A stretch of 38,032 nucleotides of DNA. Origin: GCA-020356105 sp041602815. GTDB taxonomy: Bacteria > Pseudomonadota > Alphaproteobacteria > UBA8366 > JADFVY01. The notes under the pieces are model-generated. The model was given only the letters and a program-made list of their open reading frames with translations. It was not told the DNA's origin and did no database searches. Where the stretch lies: positions 1 to 38,032 of the forward strand of contig JBFIFO010000017.1 of assembly GCA_041602815.1 (NCBI GenBank), read 5' to 3'. Positions 1-7,329 of the stretch are shown here, in pieces (the first letter of the stretch is position 1; each line of letters opens with the position of its first letter). A program made the position numbers and the translations under genes.

Positions 1-1
1 G

Positions 2-643
2 GTCGGCGACGAGCAGGCCGCGGCGGTGCTGATGAAGGGCATGACCGTCGAATACCTCCTGAACCGCACGTATCCGGTTAAGGCCGGCGAGTGGGTCCTG
101 TTCTACGCCGCCGCCGGTGGCGTCGGCCTGATCGCCGGCCAGTGGGGCAAGGCGCTCGGCGCCCGCATGATCGGCATCGCCGGCGGGCCGGAGAAATGCA
201 AACTGGCCTTGGCCAATGGATACGAGGCCTGCATCGATCGCCGCACCGAGGACGTCGTCGAGCGGGTCAAGGAGCTGACCGGCGGCGCCGGCGTGCCGGT
301 GGTCTACGACTCGATCGGCGCCGGCACCTTCGAGCAGTCGCTGGACTGCCTGGCCCCGCGCGGCTATTTCGTCTCCTTCGGGACGACCGGCGGTCCGGTC
401 CCGCCGGTCATGGCACCCGAGCTGCAGAAACGCGGCTCGCTCTATTTCACGCGGCCCACGCTGGCGACCTACATCGCCGCCCGCGCGGATCTCGAGGCCT
501 CGGCCGCCTCGGTGTTCGACATGGTGGCGAAGGGCGCGATCAAGGTCGGGATCGGCCAGCGCTACAGGCTCGACGAGGCGCTCCGCGCCCATGAGGACCT
601 CGAGTCCGGGCGTACCTCGGGCTCGTCGATCATAACGCTCTGA
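2..643 (+). CDS. Quinone oxidoreductase (zeta-crystallin type), 5' end missing
   Basis: This is the C-terminal part of an NADPH:quinone oxidoreductase of the zinc-free medium-chain dehydrogenase family. The frame is open from the first bases of the window, so the start lies upstream. The first visible residues, VGDEQAAAVLMKGMTVEYLL, match the segment before the Rossmann domain in this family. The nucleotide-binding stretch AAAGGVGLIAGQWGKALGA follows, and the C-terminus RTSGSSIITL is typical. No structural zinc cysteines are seen in the visible part. The family transfers electrons from NADPH to quinones or reduces enones; the substrate cannot be read here. The next gene starts 29 bp downstream on the same strand behind its own ribosome site, so the two may be co-transcribed. 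Confidence 0.9.
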   Translation, partial: VGDEQAAAVLMKGMTVEYLLNRTYPVKAGEWVLFYAAAGGVGLIAGQWGKALGARMIGIAGGPEKCKLALANGYEACIDRRTEDVVERVKELTGGAGVPVVYDSIGAGTFEQSLDCLAPRGYFVSFGTTGGPVPPVMAPELQKRGSLYFTRPTLATYIAARADLEASAASVFDMVAKGAIKVGIGQRYRLDEALRAHEDLESGRTSGSSIITL

Positions 644-672
644 GCACGACGCAGGATTCAGGGAGGACAGGT

Positions 673-1569
673 ATGACGGATTCGGTTGGCGTGATCGGAC
701 TGGGAATCATGGGCGGCGCGATGTCCGCCAATCTGGTCGAGGCCGGTTTTTCGGTCACCGGATACGACATCGACGAAACCGCCCGCAACCGCCTTGCGGA
801 CAGGGGTGGCGCGATCGCCGCATCGCCGGGCGCGGTGGCCGCGCAGGCCGGGACCATCATCACCAGCCTGCCGTCGCCGGCCGCGCTCGATGCGGTGGTG
901 AACGGTGCCGACGGGCTGATCGCCGCCGGCCACACGGAGCTCACGGTGATCGAGACCAGCACCTTTGCCATCGAGGACAAGCAACGCGCCCACGACGCTC
1001 TGGCCGGCGCCGGCATCACCCTGCTCGACTGCCCGCTCAGCGGCACCGGCGCACAGGCCATCACCCGGGATCTGCTGGTCTATGCCAGCGGCGACCGCGA
1101 CGCCTACGAGCGCTGCGTTCCGGTACTCGAAGGCTTCGCCCGGGGCCACCATTACGTCGGGACGTTCGGGGCCGGCAGCAAGATGAAGTACGTCGCCAAC
1201 CTGCTGGTCGCGATCCACAATGTCGCCTCCGCCGAGGCGATGGTGCTGGGCATGAAGGCCGGCCTCGATCCGCAAATTATCTATGACGTCATCGCCGACG
1301 GCGCCGGCGGCTCGCGGATCTTCCAGCTGCGCGGCCCGATGATGGTGGCGGACACCTACGAGCCGGCGACCATGCGCATGGAGATCTGGCAGAAGGACAT
1401 GAAGGTGATCGGCGAGTTCGCCAGCGCGCTCAAGAGCCCGACACCACTCTTCGCGGCCGCGGCGGAGGTCTACAAGGCGGGCATGGCGCAGGGCCGTGCC
1501 AAGCAGGACACCGCCTCCGTGTGCGGCGTGCTCGAGGAAATCGGCTGCCTCGAGCGTGGCAAGGGTTAG
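673..1569 (+). CDS. NAD(P)-dependent oxidoreductase, 3-hydroxyisobutyrate dehydrogenase family
   Basis: A 298-residue beta-hydroxyacid dehydrogenase, the usual family length. The N-terminal dinucleotide fold carries GLGIMGGAMSANL (residues 9-21). The substrate loop is DCPLSGTGAQA (119-129). The catalytic segment GAGSKMKYVAN follows the G-x-G-x3-K-x3-N rule, with Lys172 as the likely catalytic base and Asn176 beside it. The start is supported by GGGAGGACAGGT directly upstream. Family members oxidise 3-hydroxyisobutyrate, tartronate semialdehyde, 2-(hydroxymethyl)glutarate and similar acids; the sequence does not decide among them. Its stop codon overlaps the stop of the convergent dctM gene (TAG at 1567-1569 against TAA at 1566-1568), leaving no room for a terminator between them. 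Confidence 0.9.
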   Translation: MTDSVGVIGLGIMGGAMSANLVEAGFSVTGYDIDETARNRLADRGGAIAASPGAVAAQAGTIITSLPSPAALDAVVNGADGLIAAGHTELTVIETSTFAIEDKQRAHDALAGAGITLLDCPLSGTGAQAITRDLLVYASGDRDAYERCVPVLEGFARGHHYVGTFGAGSKMKYVANLLVAIHNVASAEAMVLGMKAGLDPQIIYDVIADGAGGSRIFQLRGPMMVADTYEPATMRMEIWQKDMKVIGEFASALKSPTPLFAAAAEVYKAGMAQGRAKQDTASVCGVLEEIGCLERGKG

Positions 1570-2924
1570 AACAGCAGGCTTGGCAGGTAGGTCGCGATCT
1601 GCGGGAAGGCCGCGATCAGCGCCATGCCGATCAGCATGACGACCCAGTAGGGCGTCGAGCTCCGGAAGATCTCGACGATCGACACCGCATCGTCCTGGAT
1701 CGCCGCCTTGACCGTATAGACCAGCAGGCCGAAGGGCGGGGTCAGCAGCCCGGCCTCGATGGCAATGATTCCGACGATCGCAAACGCAATCGGGTCGTAG
1801 CCGAGGTTGACGGCGATCGGCTCGAAGATCGTCACCGTCAGCAGCATGATCGAGATCGAGTCGATCACCATGCCGAGCACGAACCAGATCAGCACCATCA
1901 CGCCGAGGATCATCCACGGCGCCATGCCGGACCCGAGGAACACGTCCTGGATGGCGTTGGTCACGCCGGTCATGGCGAGGGTGCGCGAATACAGCGCCGC
2001 CGTCACCAGCAGCAAGAGGATCGGGGCGGAGGTGCGGCCGACGGACAGGATCGCGTCGAACATGTCTCGCCACCGCATGCCCTTTGCCAGCCCCAGGACA
2101 AGGCCGATGAAGGCGCCGGCGCCGGCCCCCTCGGTCGGCGTGAAGGTGACCGTGCCGAACGGTGTCGGCAGCCCGAACCAGATGCCGCCGAGCACGACGA
2201 CGACGACGGCGACGATGCCGACCGCGCTGGTCACGACGGCCTTCAAGTCGACTTCCTCGCCGTCGTCCGGTTCGGCCGGCGCGCCGGCCCGCGCTGCGCC
2301 CACGACTTGCGGCCGCAGGATCGCCGTGCCCAGGACGTAGGCCAGGAACAGGACGACCAGAAGGAAGCCCGGCAGCACGCCGGCGAGGAAGATCTGCCCG
2401 ATCGATCTTTCGGTCAGCAACCCCCACACGATCATCAGCACGCTGGGCGGGATCAGCATGCCGAGACAGCTGCTGCCGGCCACCGCGCCGAGGGCGAATC
2501 CCTGATGGTAGCCGTAGCGCTTCATCTCGGGATAGGCGATGCGCGAAAACGCCGCCGCCGATGCAATGGAAACGCCGGTGACGAACGAGAAGATGGCGTT
2601 GCCGAGCACGGTGGCGACCGCAAGGCGGCCCGGAATGCGGCGCAGTCCCCGGTTTATGCCCTTGTAAACGTCGGTCACCGCGCCCGACTTGCCGATGAAC
2701 TCACCCATCAGCATGAACAGCGGGATCACCGCGAATTCGTAGGCACGCAGCGCCTCGTAAGCGGTGTTGGCGAGCATCTTCTGGACCACGGTGAAATTGC
2801 CGCCGGTGACCAGGAAGATGCCGAGCGCGCTGGTCACGCCCAGGGCGATGGCGATGTGCACGCCGAGCGCCACCAGCACCAGGAGGCTGATGATCAGAAC
2901 AACTGCGACATTGACGTCAAACAC
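1566..2924 (-). CDS. dctM: TRAP transporter large permease, DctM type
   Basis: A 452-residue, almost entirely hydrophobic protein with about 12 membrane segments, the size and pattern of the TRAP large permease. It drives sodium-coupled uptake of organic acids delivered by the periplasmic binding protein. Diagnostic segments are AVIPLFMLMGEFI near residue 70, the GMLIPPSVLMIVWG re-entrant motif near 160 and the paired second-half motif GLLTPPFGLLVY near 395. A charged loop rich in D and E (about 215-227) separates the two halves. The start codon is GTG, followed by FDVN; the ribosome site is only weakly G-rich. It is the last gene of dctP-dctQ-dctM, 27 bp after dctQ. The substrate is unknown. 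Confidence 0.93.
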   Translation of the reverse strand: MFDVNVAVVLIISLLVLVALGVHIAIALGVTSALGIFLVTGGNFTVVQKMLANTAYEALRAYEFAVIPLFMLMGEFIGKSGAVTDVYKGINRGLRRIPGRLAVATVLGNAIFSFVTGVSIASAAAFSRIAYPEMKRYGYHQGFALGAVAGSSCLGMLIPPSVLMIVWGLLTERSIGQIFLAGVLPGFLLVVLFLAYVLGTAILRPQVVGAARAGAPAEPDDGEEVDLKAVVTSAVGIVAVVVVVLGGIWFGLPTPFGTVTFTPTEGAGAGAFIGLVLGLAKGMRWRDMFDAILSVGRTSAPILLLLVTAALYSRTLAMTGVTNAIQDVFLGSGMAPWMILGVMVLIWFVLGMVIDSISIMLLTVTIFEPIAVNLGYDPIAFAIVGIIAIEAGLLTPPFGLLVYTVKAAIQDDAVSIVEIFRSSTPYWVVMLIGMALIAAFPQIATYLPSLLF

Positions 2925-2951
2925 GTGAGGCCCCCGGCCGCATTGCTGTGG

Positions 2952-3479
2952 TTACCCGTGGAACCTGGCGTCCTCGTCGACCTCGGAGTCCAATTCCCCC
3001 GGCCGGAAAACGTCGAGATACGCCATGATCAGGTAGTTGATGGCGGCCAGCGCGCCGCCGAACAGGATCATGAACCGGGTCGGCCAGCTCGGCACCCGCA
3101 GGGCGCCCTCGCCCTCGAACTCGTTGGCGACCCAGGAATAGACCGCGTTGTCCCAGCCGCCGACGACGATGGTCAGGAAGAAGGCGACGCCCAGCAGATA
3201 ACCGACGGCCAGGGCGGTGCGGCGCAGCCAGGCGGGGAACCGGTCGATGACGAACTCCGCCCGCAGCATCGAGCGGCTGCGGATCGCAAAGCCCGCCTGC
3301 AGGAACACGATGATGACGATGGAATTCATCACGATCTCGCGCACGCCGTAGACCGGCGCGTTGAAGATGCCGCGGCCGATGATGTCGGCCATGATGAAGA
3401 ACGTCAGCATGAAGGCCCAGAACGCTGCCAGGACCATGAGAAACCGGGTCAGGCGGTCGTTCCATCGGATGAAGGACAT
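2952..3479 (-). CDS. dctQ: TRAP transporter small permease, DctQ type
   Basis: A 175-residue protein with four predicted membrane helices, as in DctQ proteins. It starts MSFIRWNDRLTRFLMVLAAF and contains the family segment ADIIGRGIFNAPVYGVREIV around residues 29-48. The reading frame is open further upstream, but the start at 3479 is preceded by GAGGGGAAACGAC, a good ribosome site, and upstream residues are polar and unlike the family. DctQ forms the membrane complex with DctM. It lies between dctP, from which it is separated by a 176-bp gap with a strong hairpin, and dctM. Confidence 0.9.
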   Translation of the reverse strand: MSFIRWNDRLTRFLMVLAAFWAFMLTFFIMADIIGRGIFNAPVYGVREIVMNSIVIIVFLQAGFAIRSRSMLRAEFVIDRFPAWLRRTALAVGYLLGVAFFLTIVVGGWDNAVYSWVANEFEGEGALRVPSWPTRFMILFGGALAAINYLIMAYLDVFRPGELDSEVDEDARFHG

Positions 3480-3580
3480 GTCGTTTCCCCTCACTGCGCC
3501 GCTGCGCCGGCCGTGCGACCTGTCGTGTCCAGGTTCGGCCGGAGGGCGGAATCCGGTGCTCCGGGATACCCCGAAAAGGC

Positions 3581-3623
3581 CCACCGGTTGGGCCAAGCTG
3601 CCGGGCCGGAACCCAACCGGTGG
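3581..3623 (-). terminator. Intercistronic hairpin between dctP and dctQ (attenuator-like)
   Basis: A perfect 12-bp inverted repeat, CCACCGGTTGGG at 3581-3592 and CCCAACCGGTGG at 3612-3623, with a 19-base loop. Read on the minus strand it lies 32 bases after the dctP stop, and the stem is followed by GCC and then TTTT. That makes it a weak intrinsic terminator or 3'-end stabiliser. It would let the binding protein be made in excess over the permease, as is common in transporters that use a binding protein. Confidence 0.6.
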
Positions 3624-3655
3624 TGGTCAGTGACCGTGACGCGCCGGGGCCACGC

Positions 3656-4744
3656 CTATTTGACGACGTAGCGGATCGGCCACGTGTAGCCGTGCTTCTC
3701 CGCGCTCTCGAGGGCGAGGTTGAGAACCTGCTTGGCCGGCAGTCCTTCAGCCTCCAGCTCGTTTGCGTAGGCCTGCGGCCAGTCCTTGAGCGACTGCGCC
3801 CATTCGAGGCGCACGTCGGGGCCGAGCTCCTTGACCGTCGCGAGGCCGGCCTTCAGCTTCTCGATGTCGCTGCCGTAGCGCTCCTTGTTGTTGGAGCCGG
3901 TCTTTTCCTCGAAGTCGGCCGCGACCTCGAGCATGATGTCCTGGACCTCCTTGGGCAGACCGTTCCAGAAGTCGAGATTCGCCGTCAGGCCGTGCCAGGT
4001 GATCGAACCGAACCCGATCAGCGTGTAATAGGGGCCGGGCTCGTAGAGCTTGAGGTTGACCCAGGCGCTGGGGAACATGATCCAGCCCTCGTAGATATGG
4101 GTCTTCATGCCGGTATAGGCTTCCGGCAGCGAGCCCTGGACCGGCGTGACACCGGCATACTTCAGCCAGTTGAGATTGAGGCCGGCGCCGGCGATCTTGA
4201 CGCCCTTGAGATCGGAGACCTTGTTCCAGTCGAACGAGGTGCCAAGGTTGTAACCGCCGTCGGCGATCCGCGCCAGGAGCCTCTGATTGAACTTTTCCTC
4301 GAAGACGTTGGTCAGGTAAGGGACCTGCCGGTAGACGTCCTGCGCGACCTTGAGGCTCACGGTCGGGTCCATGGTGCCGAACGGCAGCATCACCTGGAAG
4401 GCGTGCAGCTTCAGGTTCGACGGCTCGAAACAGAAGCAGAAGCCGCCGATATCGACGATACCGTCGCGAACACCCTCGAAGGTCTCGTAGACCTTGACGA
4501 TCGAGCCGCTGTAGCCCTCGACGAAATTGATCTTGTGCTCGGTCCGCTCCTCGACGCGCTTCTTCAGCTCGGTCTGGAAATAGTCCTTCATCAGCCCGGC
4601 ATAGACCACCGCCGGCGGATGACCCGAGGCGATTCGGATGGTGATGGTCTTGGCCTGCACCGTGCCGGCGGCTGCGATGATCATGCCGGCGACGACCGCA
4701 GAGGCGGCCAGGGCGGCAATATTCTTGGCAAGGAATGTCATCAT
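3656..4744 (-). CDS. dctP: TRAP transporter substrate-binding protein, DctP type
   Basis: A 362-residue periplasmic binding protein. The chosen start gives MMTFLAKNIAALAASAVVAG, a normal Sec signal peptide likely cleaved after TVQA (residue 31), and has GGGAGAAGA just upstream. The frame is open to 5221 but upstream residues are not signal-like. The mature part starts KTITIRIASGHPP and keeps the DctP fold pattern. At the usual K-I-R position of the family this protein reads DLKGVKIAGAG, so the arginine that normally clamps the substrate carboxylate is replaced (Ala185). This suggests a different binding mode or a non-carboxylate ligand. It is the first gene of the minus-strand TRAP operon. 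Confidence 0.9.
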   Translation of the reverse strand: MMTFLAKNIAALAASAVVAGMIIAAAGTVQAKTITIRIASGHPPAVVYAGLMKDYFQTELKKRVEERTEHKINFVEGYSGSIVKVYETFEGVRDGIVDIGGFCFCFEPSNLKLHAFQVMLPFGTMDPTVSLKVAQDVYRQVPYLTNVFEEKFNQRLLARIADGGYNLGTSFDWNKVSDLKGVKIAGAGLNLNWLKYAGVTPVQGSLPEAYTGMKTHIYEGWIMFPSAWVNLKLYEPGPYYTLIGFGSITWHGLTANLDFWNGLPKEVQDIMLEVAADFEEKTGSNNKERYGSDIEKLKAGLATVKELGPDVRLEWAQSLKDWPQAYANELEAEGLPAKQVLNLALESAEKHGYTWPIRYVVK

Positions 4745-5093
4745 TCTTCTCCCTGGTTGGCCGGAACGGGCAGCGCAAGCCACCACGCACCGTGGTCCGC
4801 GCCTTGACGCGCGGTTGAACATGATCCGGGAGAATTGCACAAAGACGCCCGGGACGTTGCCGACTCGTCGAGAACGGACCATCCCGAAATGCTTTTCCTC
4901 CCGTTTCCGCGTCGCATTCCGGCCCGCTCCGGTGCGCCGCCTTTTTCCAATGCGGACTAACAATAGCGCCGACCGGCCCGGCCCTGTTATCTTTTTTTCG
5001 AATGATAATATGCGGGAGCGGCATTGTATTTTCGGCGCCCGGGCGCGTATTGCTGATATGATCTTCATGGCAGCCGGCGGAGGACGACATTCG
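4745..5093. other. Divergent intergenic region between dctP and alcohol dehydrogenase
   Basis: 349 bp without a convincing gene. The part near 4950-5060 is the most AT-rich and probably holds the promoters of both flanking genes. On the plus strand TATGAT at 5057-5062 could be a -10 box for the dehydrogenase. On the minus strand TATTGT (4960-4965) could serve dctP. A perfect 12-bp palindrome GCGCCCGGGCGC sits at 5035-5046. Open frames that cross this region join the dehydrogenase frame but have no family-like sequence. Confidence 0.5.
5010..5024 (-). promoter_or_regulatory. Candidate T-N11-A (LysR-type) box upstream of dctP
   Basis: ATG-N9-CAT with its centre at 5017. The spacing to the possible minus-strand -10 box TATTGT (4960-4965) is 52 bases, the same as in the two stronger promoters at 11564-11631 and 17123-17190. 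The GGAATTTTC element those two share is absent here, and such a short box can arise by chance. Confidence 0.22.
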
Positions 5094-6116
5094 ATGAAGG
5101 CCATGGTCCTTGAGGCGCCCAACAGCTTGGCGCTGCGCAAAGTGGCACGCCCGCCGCTCGAAGACGGCAACGTGCTGGTCCGGGTGCGCAACACCGGGAT
5201 CTGCGGCACGGACCAGAGCATCTATTACGGCGGCATACCGGTATCCTACCCGCTGATCATGGGGCACGAGGCGGTCGGCGAGATCGTCGAGGGCGAAGGC
5301 GCCGGCGGCCTGGCGCTGGGCGCGCGGGTGATTCTCGATCCGGTCTATTTCTGCGGCCGTTGCTACCAGTGCCAGGCCGGGCAGACCAATCTGTGTCCGA
5401 ACGGCGGCCTCGTCGGCCGCGACCGGGACGGCGGCTTTGCCGAATACGTGGCGGTGCCCGCGGGCAACGTCTACGGTCTGCCGGTGGAGATCCCGGACGG
5501 CGCGGCGCCGTTGATCCAGGTCCTGACCACCTGCCTGCACGCGCACCGGCTGGCGAAGATCTTCCCCGGCGAGGCGGTCGCGGTGATCGGCCTCGGCGTG
5601 ACCGGCCAGCTCCACGTGCAGCTTGCCAAGGCGCGCGGGGCGTATCCGGTGATCGGCATCACGCGCAGCGAATGGAAGCGTGAGCTCGCGGCCGAACTGG
5701 GTGCGGATGTCACCGCGGCGCCCGGCGGCGACGCAACCAGGGCGATCCGCGAAGCCACCGGCGGGCGCGGTGCCGACCTCGTGATCGAATGCGCGAGCCG
5801 CGTGTCCGTTCTCGCCCAGGCGATGAATCTCGCCCGGATCGGCGGGCGTGTGCTGGCCTACAGCACCTATACCGAAAAGCAGGGCGAGTTGCCGTTCTAC
5901 GACTGGTACTTCAAGGAACTGCAAATCATCAATGCACGTGCCGCCAAGAGCGAGGACTACCCGGCCTGCATCGACCTCGTGCAGCGCGGACAGGTGCGCC
6001 TGGAGCCGCTGATCAGCCATACGCTACCGCTGCCCAAGCTCGACGAGGCGCTGGCGTTGCTGACCGGCGGCGACTCGTCGCGCCACATGAAGATCATCCT
6101 CGACCACGCGGCATAA
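5094..6116 (+). CDS. Zinc-dependent alcohol dehydrogenase (medium-chain family)
   Basis: A 340-residue medium-chain dehydrogenase. The catalytic zinc site is marked by GICGTD (Cys37) and GHE (His58-Glu59). The structural zinc site has four cysteines at 87, 90, 93 and 101 (CGRCYQCQAGQTNLC). The NAD(P) fold follows with VIGLGVTGQL near residue 165. The protein resembles sorbitol/threonine-dehydrogenase-type members that oxidise polyols or secondary alcohols; the substrate is not determined. The start at 5094 is chosen because GGAGG lies 10 bases upstream and the protein then begins with the family-typical MKAMVLEAP. It is divergent from the TRAP operon, which suggests it may act on that transporter's cargo. 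Confidence 0.92.
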   Translation: MKAMVLEAPNSLALRKVARPPLEDGNVLVRVRNTGICGTDQSIYYGGIPVSYPLIMGHEAVGEIVEGEGAGGLALGARVILDPVYFCGRCYQCQAGQTNLCPNGGLVGRDRDGGFAEYVAVPAGNVYGLPVEIPDGAAPLIQVLTTCLHAHRLAKIFPGEAVAVIGLGVTGQLHVQLAKARGAYPVIGITRSEWKRELAAELGADVTAAPGGDATRAIREATGGRGADLVIECASRVSVLAQAMNLARIGGRVLAYSTYTEKQGELPFYDWYFKELQIINARAAKSEDYPACIDLVQRGQVRLEPLISHTLPLPKLDEALALLTGGDSSRHMKIILDHAA

Positions 6117-6177
6117 CGAACCAGGGCGGCAAGTCGCCCCACATAAATCCTGTGGTCCGCTGTGCATTGCATAATGT

Positions 6178-6257
6178 CGTCATTGAGAGCGCAGCGAAGC
6201 AATCCAGTCTCCCGGATCATCTGGATTGCCGCGGCGCTTCGCGCCTCGCAATGACGG
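6178..6257. repeat. Dispersed palindromic repeat (imperfect inverted repeat)
   Basis: The left arm (6178-6207) begins CGTCATTGAGAGCGCAGCG and ends AAGCAATCCAG. The right arm (6221-6257) starts CTGGATTGCC and ends CTCGCAATGACGG. The arms are reverse complements apart from a few mismatches and a small indel, with a 13-base loop. The core CATTGCGAG...GAAGCAATCC is a type of intergenic palindrome seen in many proteobacterial genomes. It lies between two convergent genes, where it may fold in RNA. Only one copy is in the window. Confidence 0.7.
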
Positions 6258-6312
6258 CAAGGCTTTACCGGGTGGTAATGACGGCCGTGCGCCGTCGCGG
6301 TCGTTCCTCTGA

Positions 6313-7329
6313 CTACTCCGCCGGGATCTGCTTCTGCTTGCCCTGCTTCTCGCGCAGCGCCATCAGGACCTTCTCGGACGTGGCCGGCAGCGAGTGGATG
6401 CGCACGCCGACCGCATCGAAGATCGCGTTGGCGATGGCGGCCGCGGTCGGCACCGAGGTCGGCTCGCCGACGCCCTTGGCGCCGAACGGGCCGGTCGGGT
6501 CGTAGTTCTTGACGATGTCGACCTCGATTTCCGGCATGTCGAGGCTGGTCGGCATGATGTAGTTGGTCAGGTTCGGATTGATCTGCCGCCCCTCCTCGTC
6601 GAACAGGATCTCCTCCTGCAATGCGAGGCCGATGCCCATCGAGATGCCGCCCTCGACCTGGCCCTCGACCAGCGTCGGGTTGATCGGCGTGCCGCAATCA
6701 TGCGCCGCGACGACGCGCAGCACCTCGACCTCGCCGGTCTCGTCGTCGACCTCGACTTCGGCGACCTGGGCGGCGTAGACATAGGTGCTGAACGGCTTGC
6801 CCTGGCCGGTTTCGGGGTCCATCGCCACGGTCGGCGGGTTATACGAGGCGCTGCCCAGCGGCGGCCGCCCCATCACCACCTGGGCATGGTTGGCGACGTC
6901 GCCGATCGGCAAGTACTTCTGCGGAAAGCCGATGACCTGGATCTTGCGGTCGCGCGCCTCGAGCTGATCGGGCCGCACGCCGAGCATCGGCGCCGCCACC
7001 TCGAACAGGACCTTCTTCGCTTCCGCCGCGGCCATTTGTATGGCATTGCCGGTCACGTATGTGGTGCGGCTTGCGATGGCGCCGGTGTCCATCGGCGTCG
7101 CGTCTGTATCGCCCGACACGACATGCACGTCGTCCGCAGCGACGCCCAGCTCCTCGGCGGCGATCTGGCCGAGCACGGTCAGCGCCCCCTGCCCCGTCTC
7201 CACCGTGCCGGTCAGCACTGTCGCGGTGCCGTCCTCGTTGACCTTGACCAGGGCGGCGCTGGGGTTGGCCGCGACGGTGAATCCGATCGGATACCACATG
7301 CAGGCGATGCCGCGGCCGCGTCGTTTCAT
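6313..7329 (-). CDS. Molybdenum hydroxylase large subunit, C-terminal half (separate polypeptide)
   Basis: A 338-residue protein equal to the C-terminal part of xanthine-dehydrogenase/CoxL-type large subunits. It contains the cofactor-binding GTVETGQGA (residues 41-49), AAHDCGTPINP in the middle and the catalytic-glutamate motif GAKGVGEPTS (Glu289). Its ATG overlaps the TGA of the preceding gene as ATGA (7326-7329), and GGGAG sits 8 bases before the ATG, so translation is coupled. The two halves together make about 799 residues, the length of a normal one-chain subunit. The active site must therefore be built from both chains. Eubacterium barkeri nicotinate dehydrogenase is a known enzyme with such a split. 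It is the last gene of the operon. The substrate is probably an N-heterocycle or aldehyde, but this is undetermined. Confidence 0.9.
   Translation of the reverse strand: MKRRGRGIACMWYPIGFTVAANPSAALVKVNEDGTATVLTGTVETGQGALTVLGQIAAEELGVAADDVHVVSGDTDATPMDTGAIASRTTYVTGNAIQMAAAEAKKVLFEVAAPMLGVRPDQLEARDRKIQVIGFPQKYLPIGDVANHAQVVMGRPPLGSASYNPPTVAMDPETGQGKPFSTYVYAAQVAEVEVDDETGEVEVLRVVAAHDCGTPINPTLVEGQVEGGISMGIGLALQEEILFDEEGRQINPNLTNYIMPTSLDMPEIEVDIVKNYDPTGPFGAKGVGEPTSVPTAAAIANAIFDAVGVRIHSLPATSEKVLMALREKQGKQKQIPAE

Noticed and set aside
1566..1569. Overlapping stop codons of convergent genes
   Set aside because: Real but ordinary in compact genomes; no regulatory meaning can be supported.
1521..3671. 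Very long open frame opposite dctM/dctQ rich in Arg, Asp, His and Gln
   Set aside because: It is antisense to clear TRAP genes, has no recognisable domain, and its composition is typical of shadow frames in GC-rich DNA. Similar frames at 11838-13763, 12955-15122 and 32955-35360 were rejected for the same reason.
5035..5046. GCGCCCGGGCGC palindrome as an operator
   Set aside because: Such GC-only palindromes arise easily in this GC-rich sequence and no matching partner site was found.
4638..5093. N-terminal extension of the alcohol dehydrogenase frame
   Set aside because: It runs antisense into dctP, is unlike any dehydrogenase, and a good ribosome site and family-like start exist at 5094.
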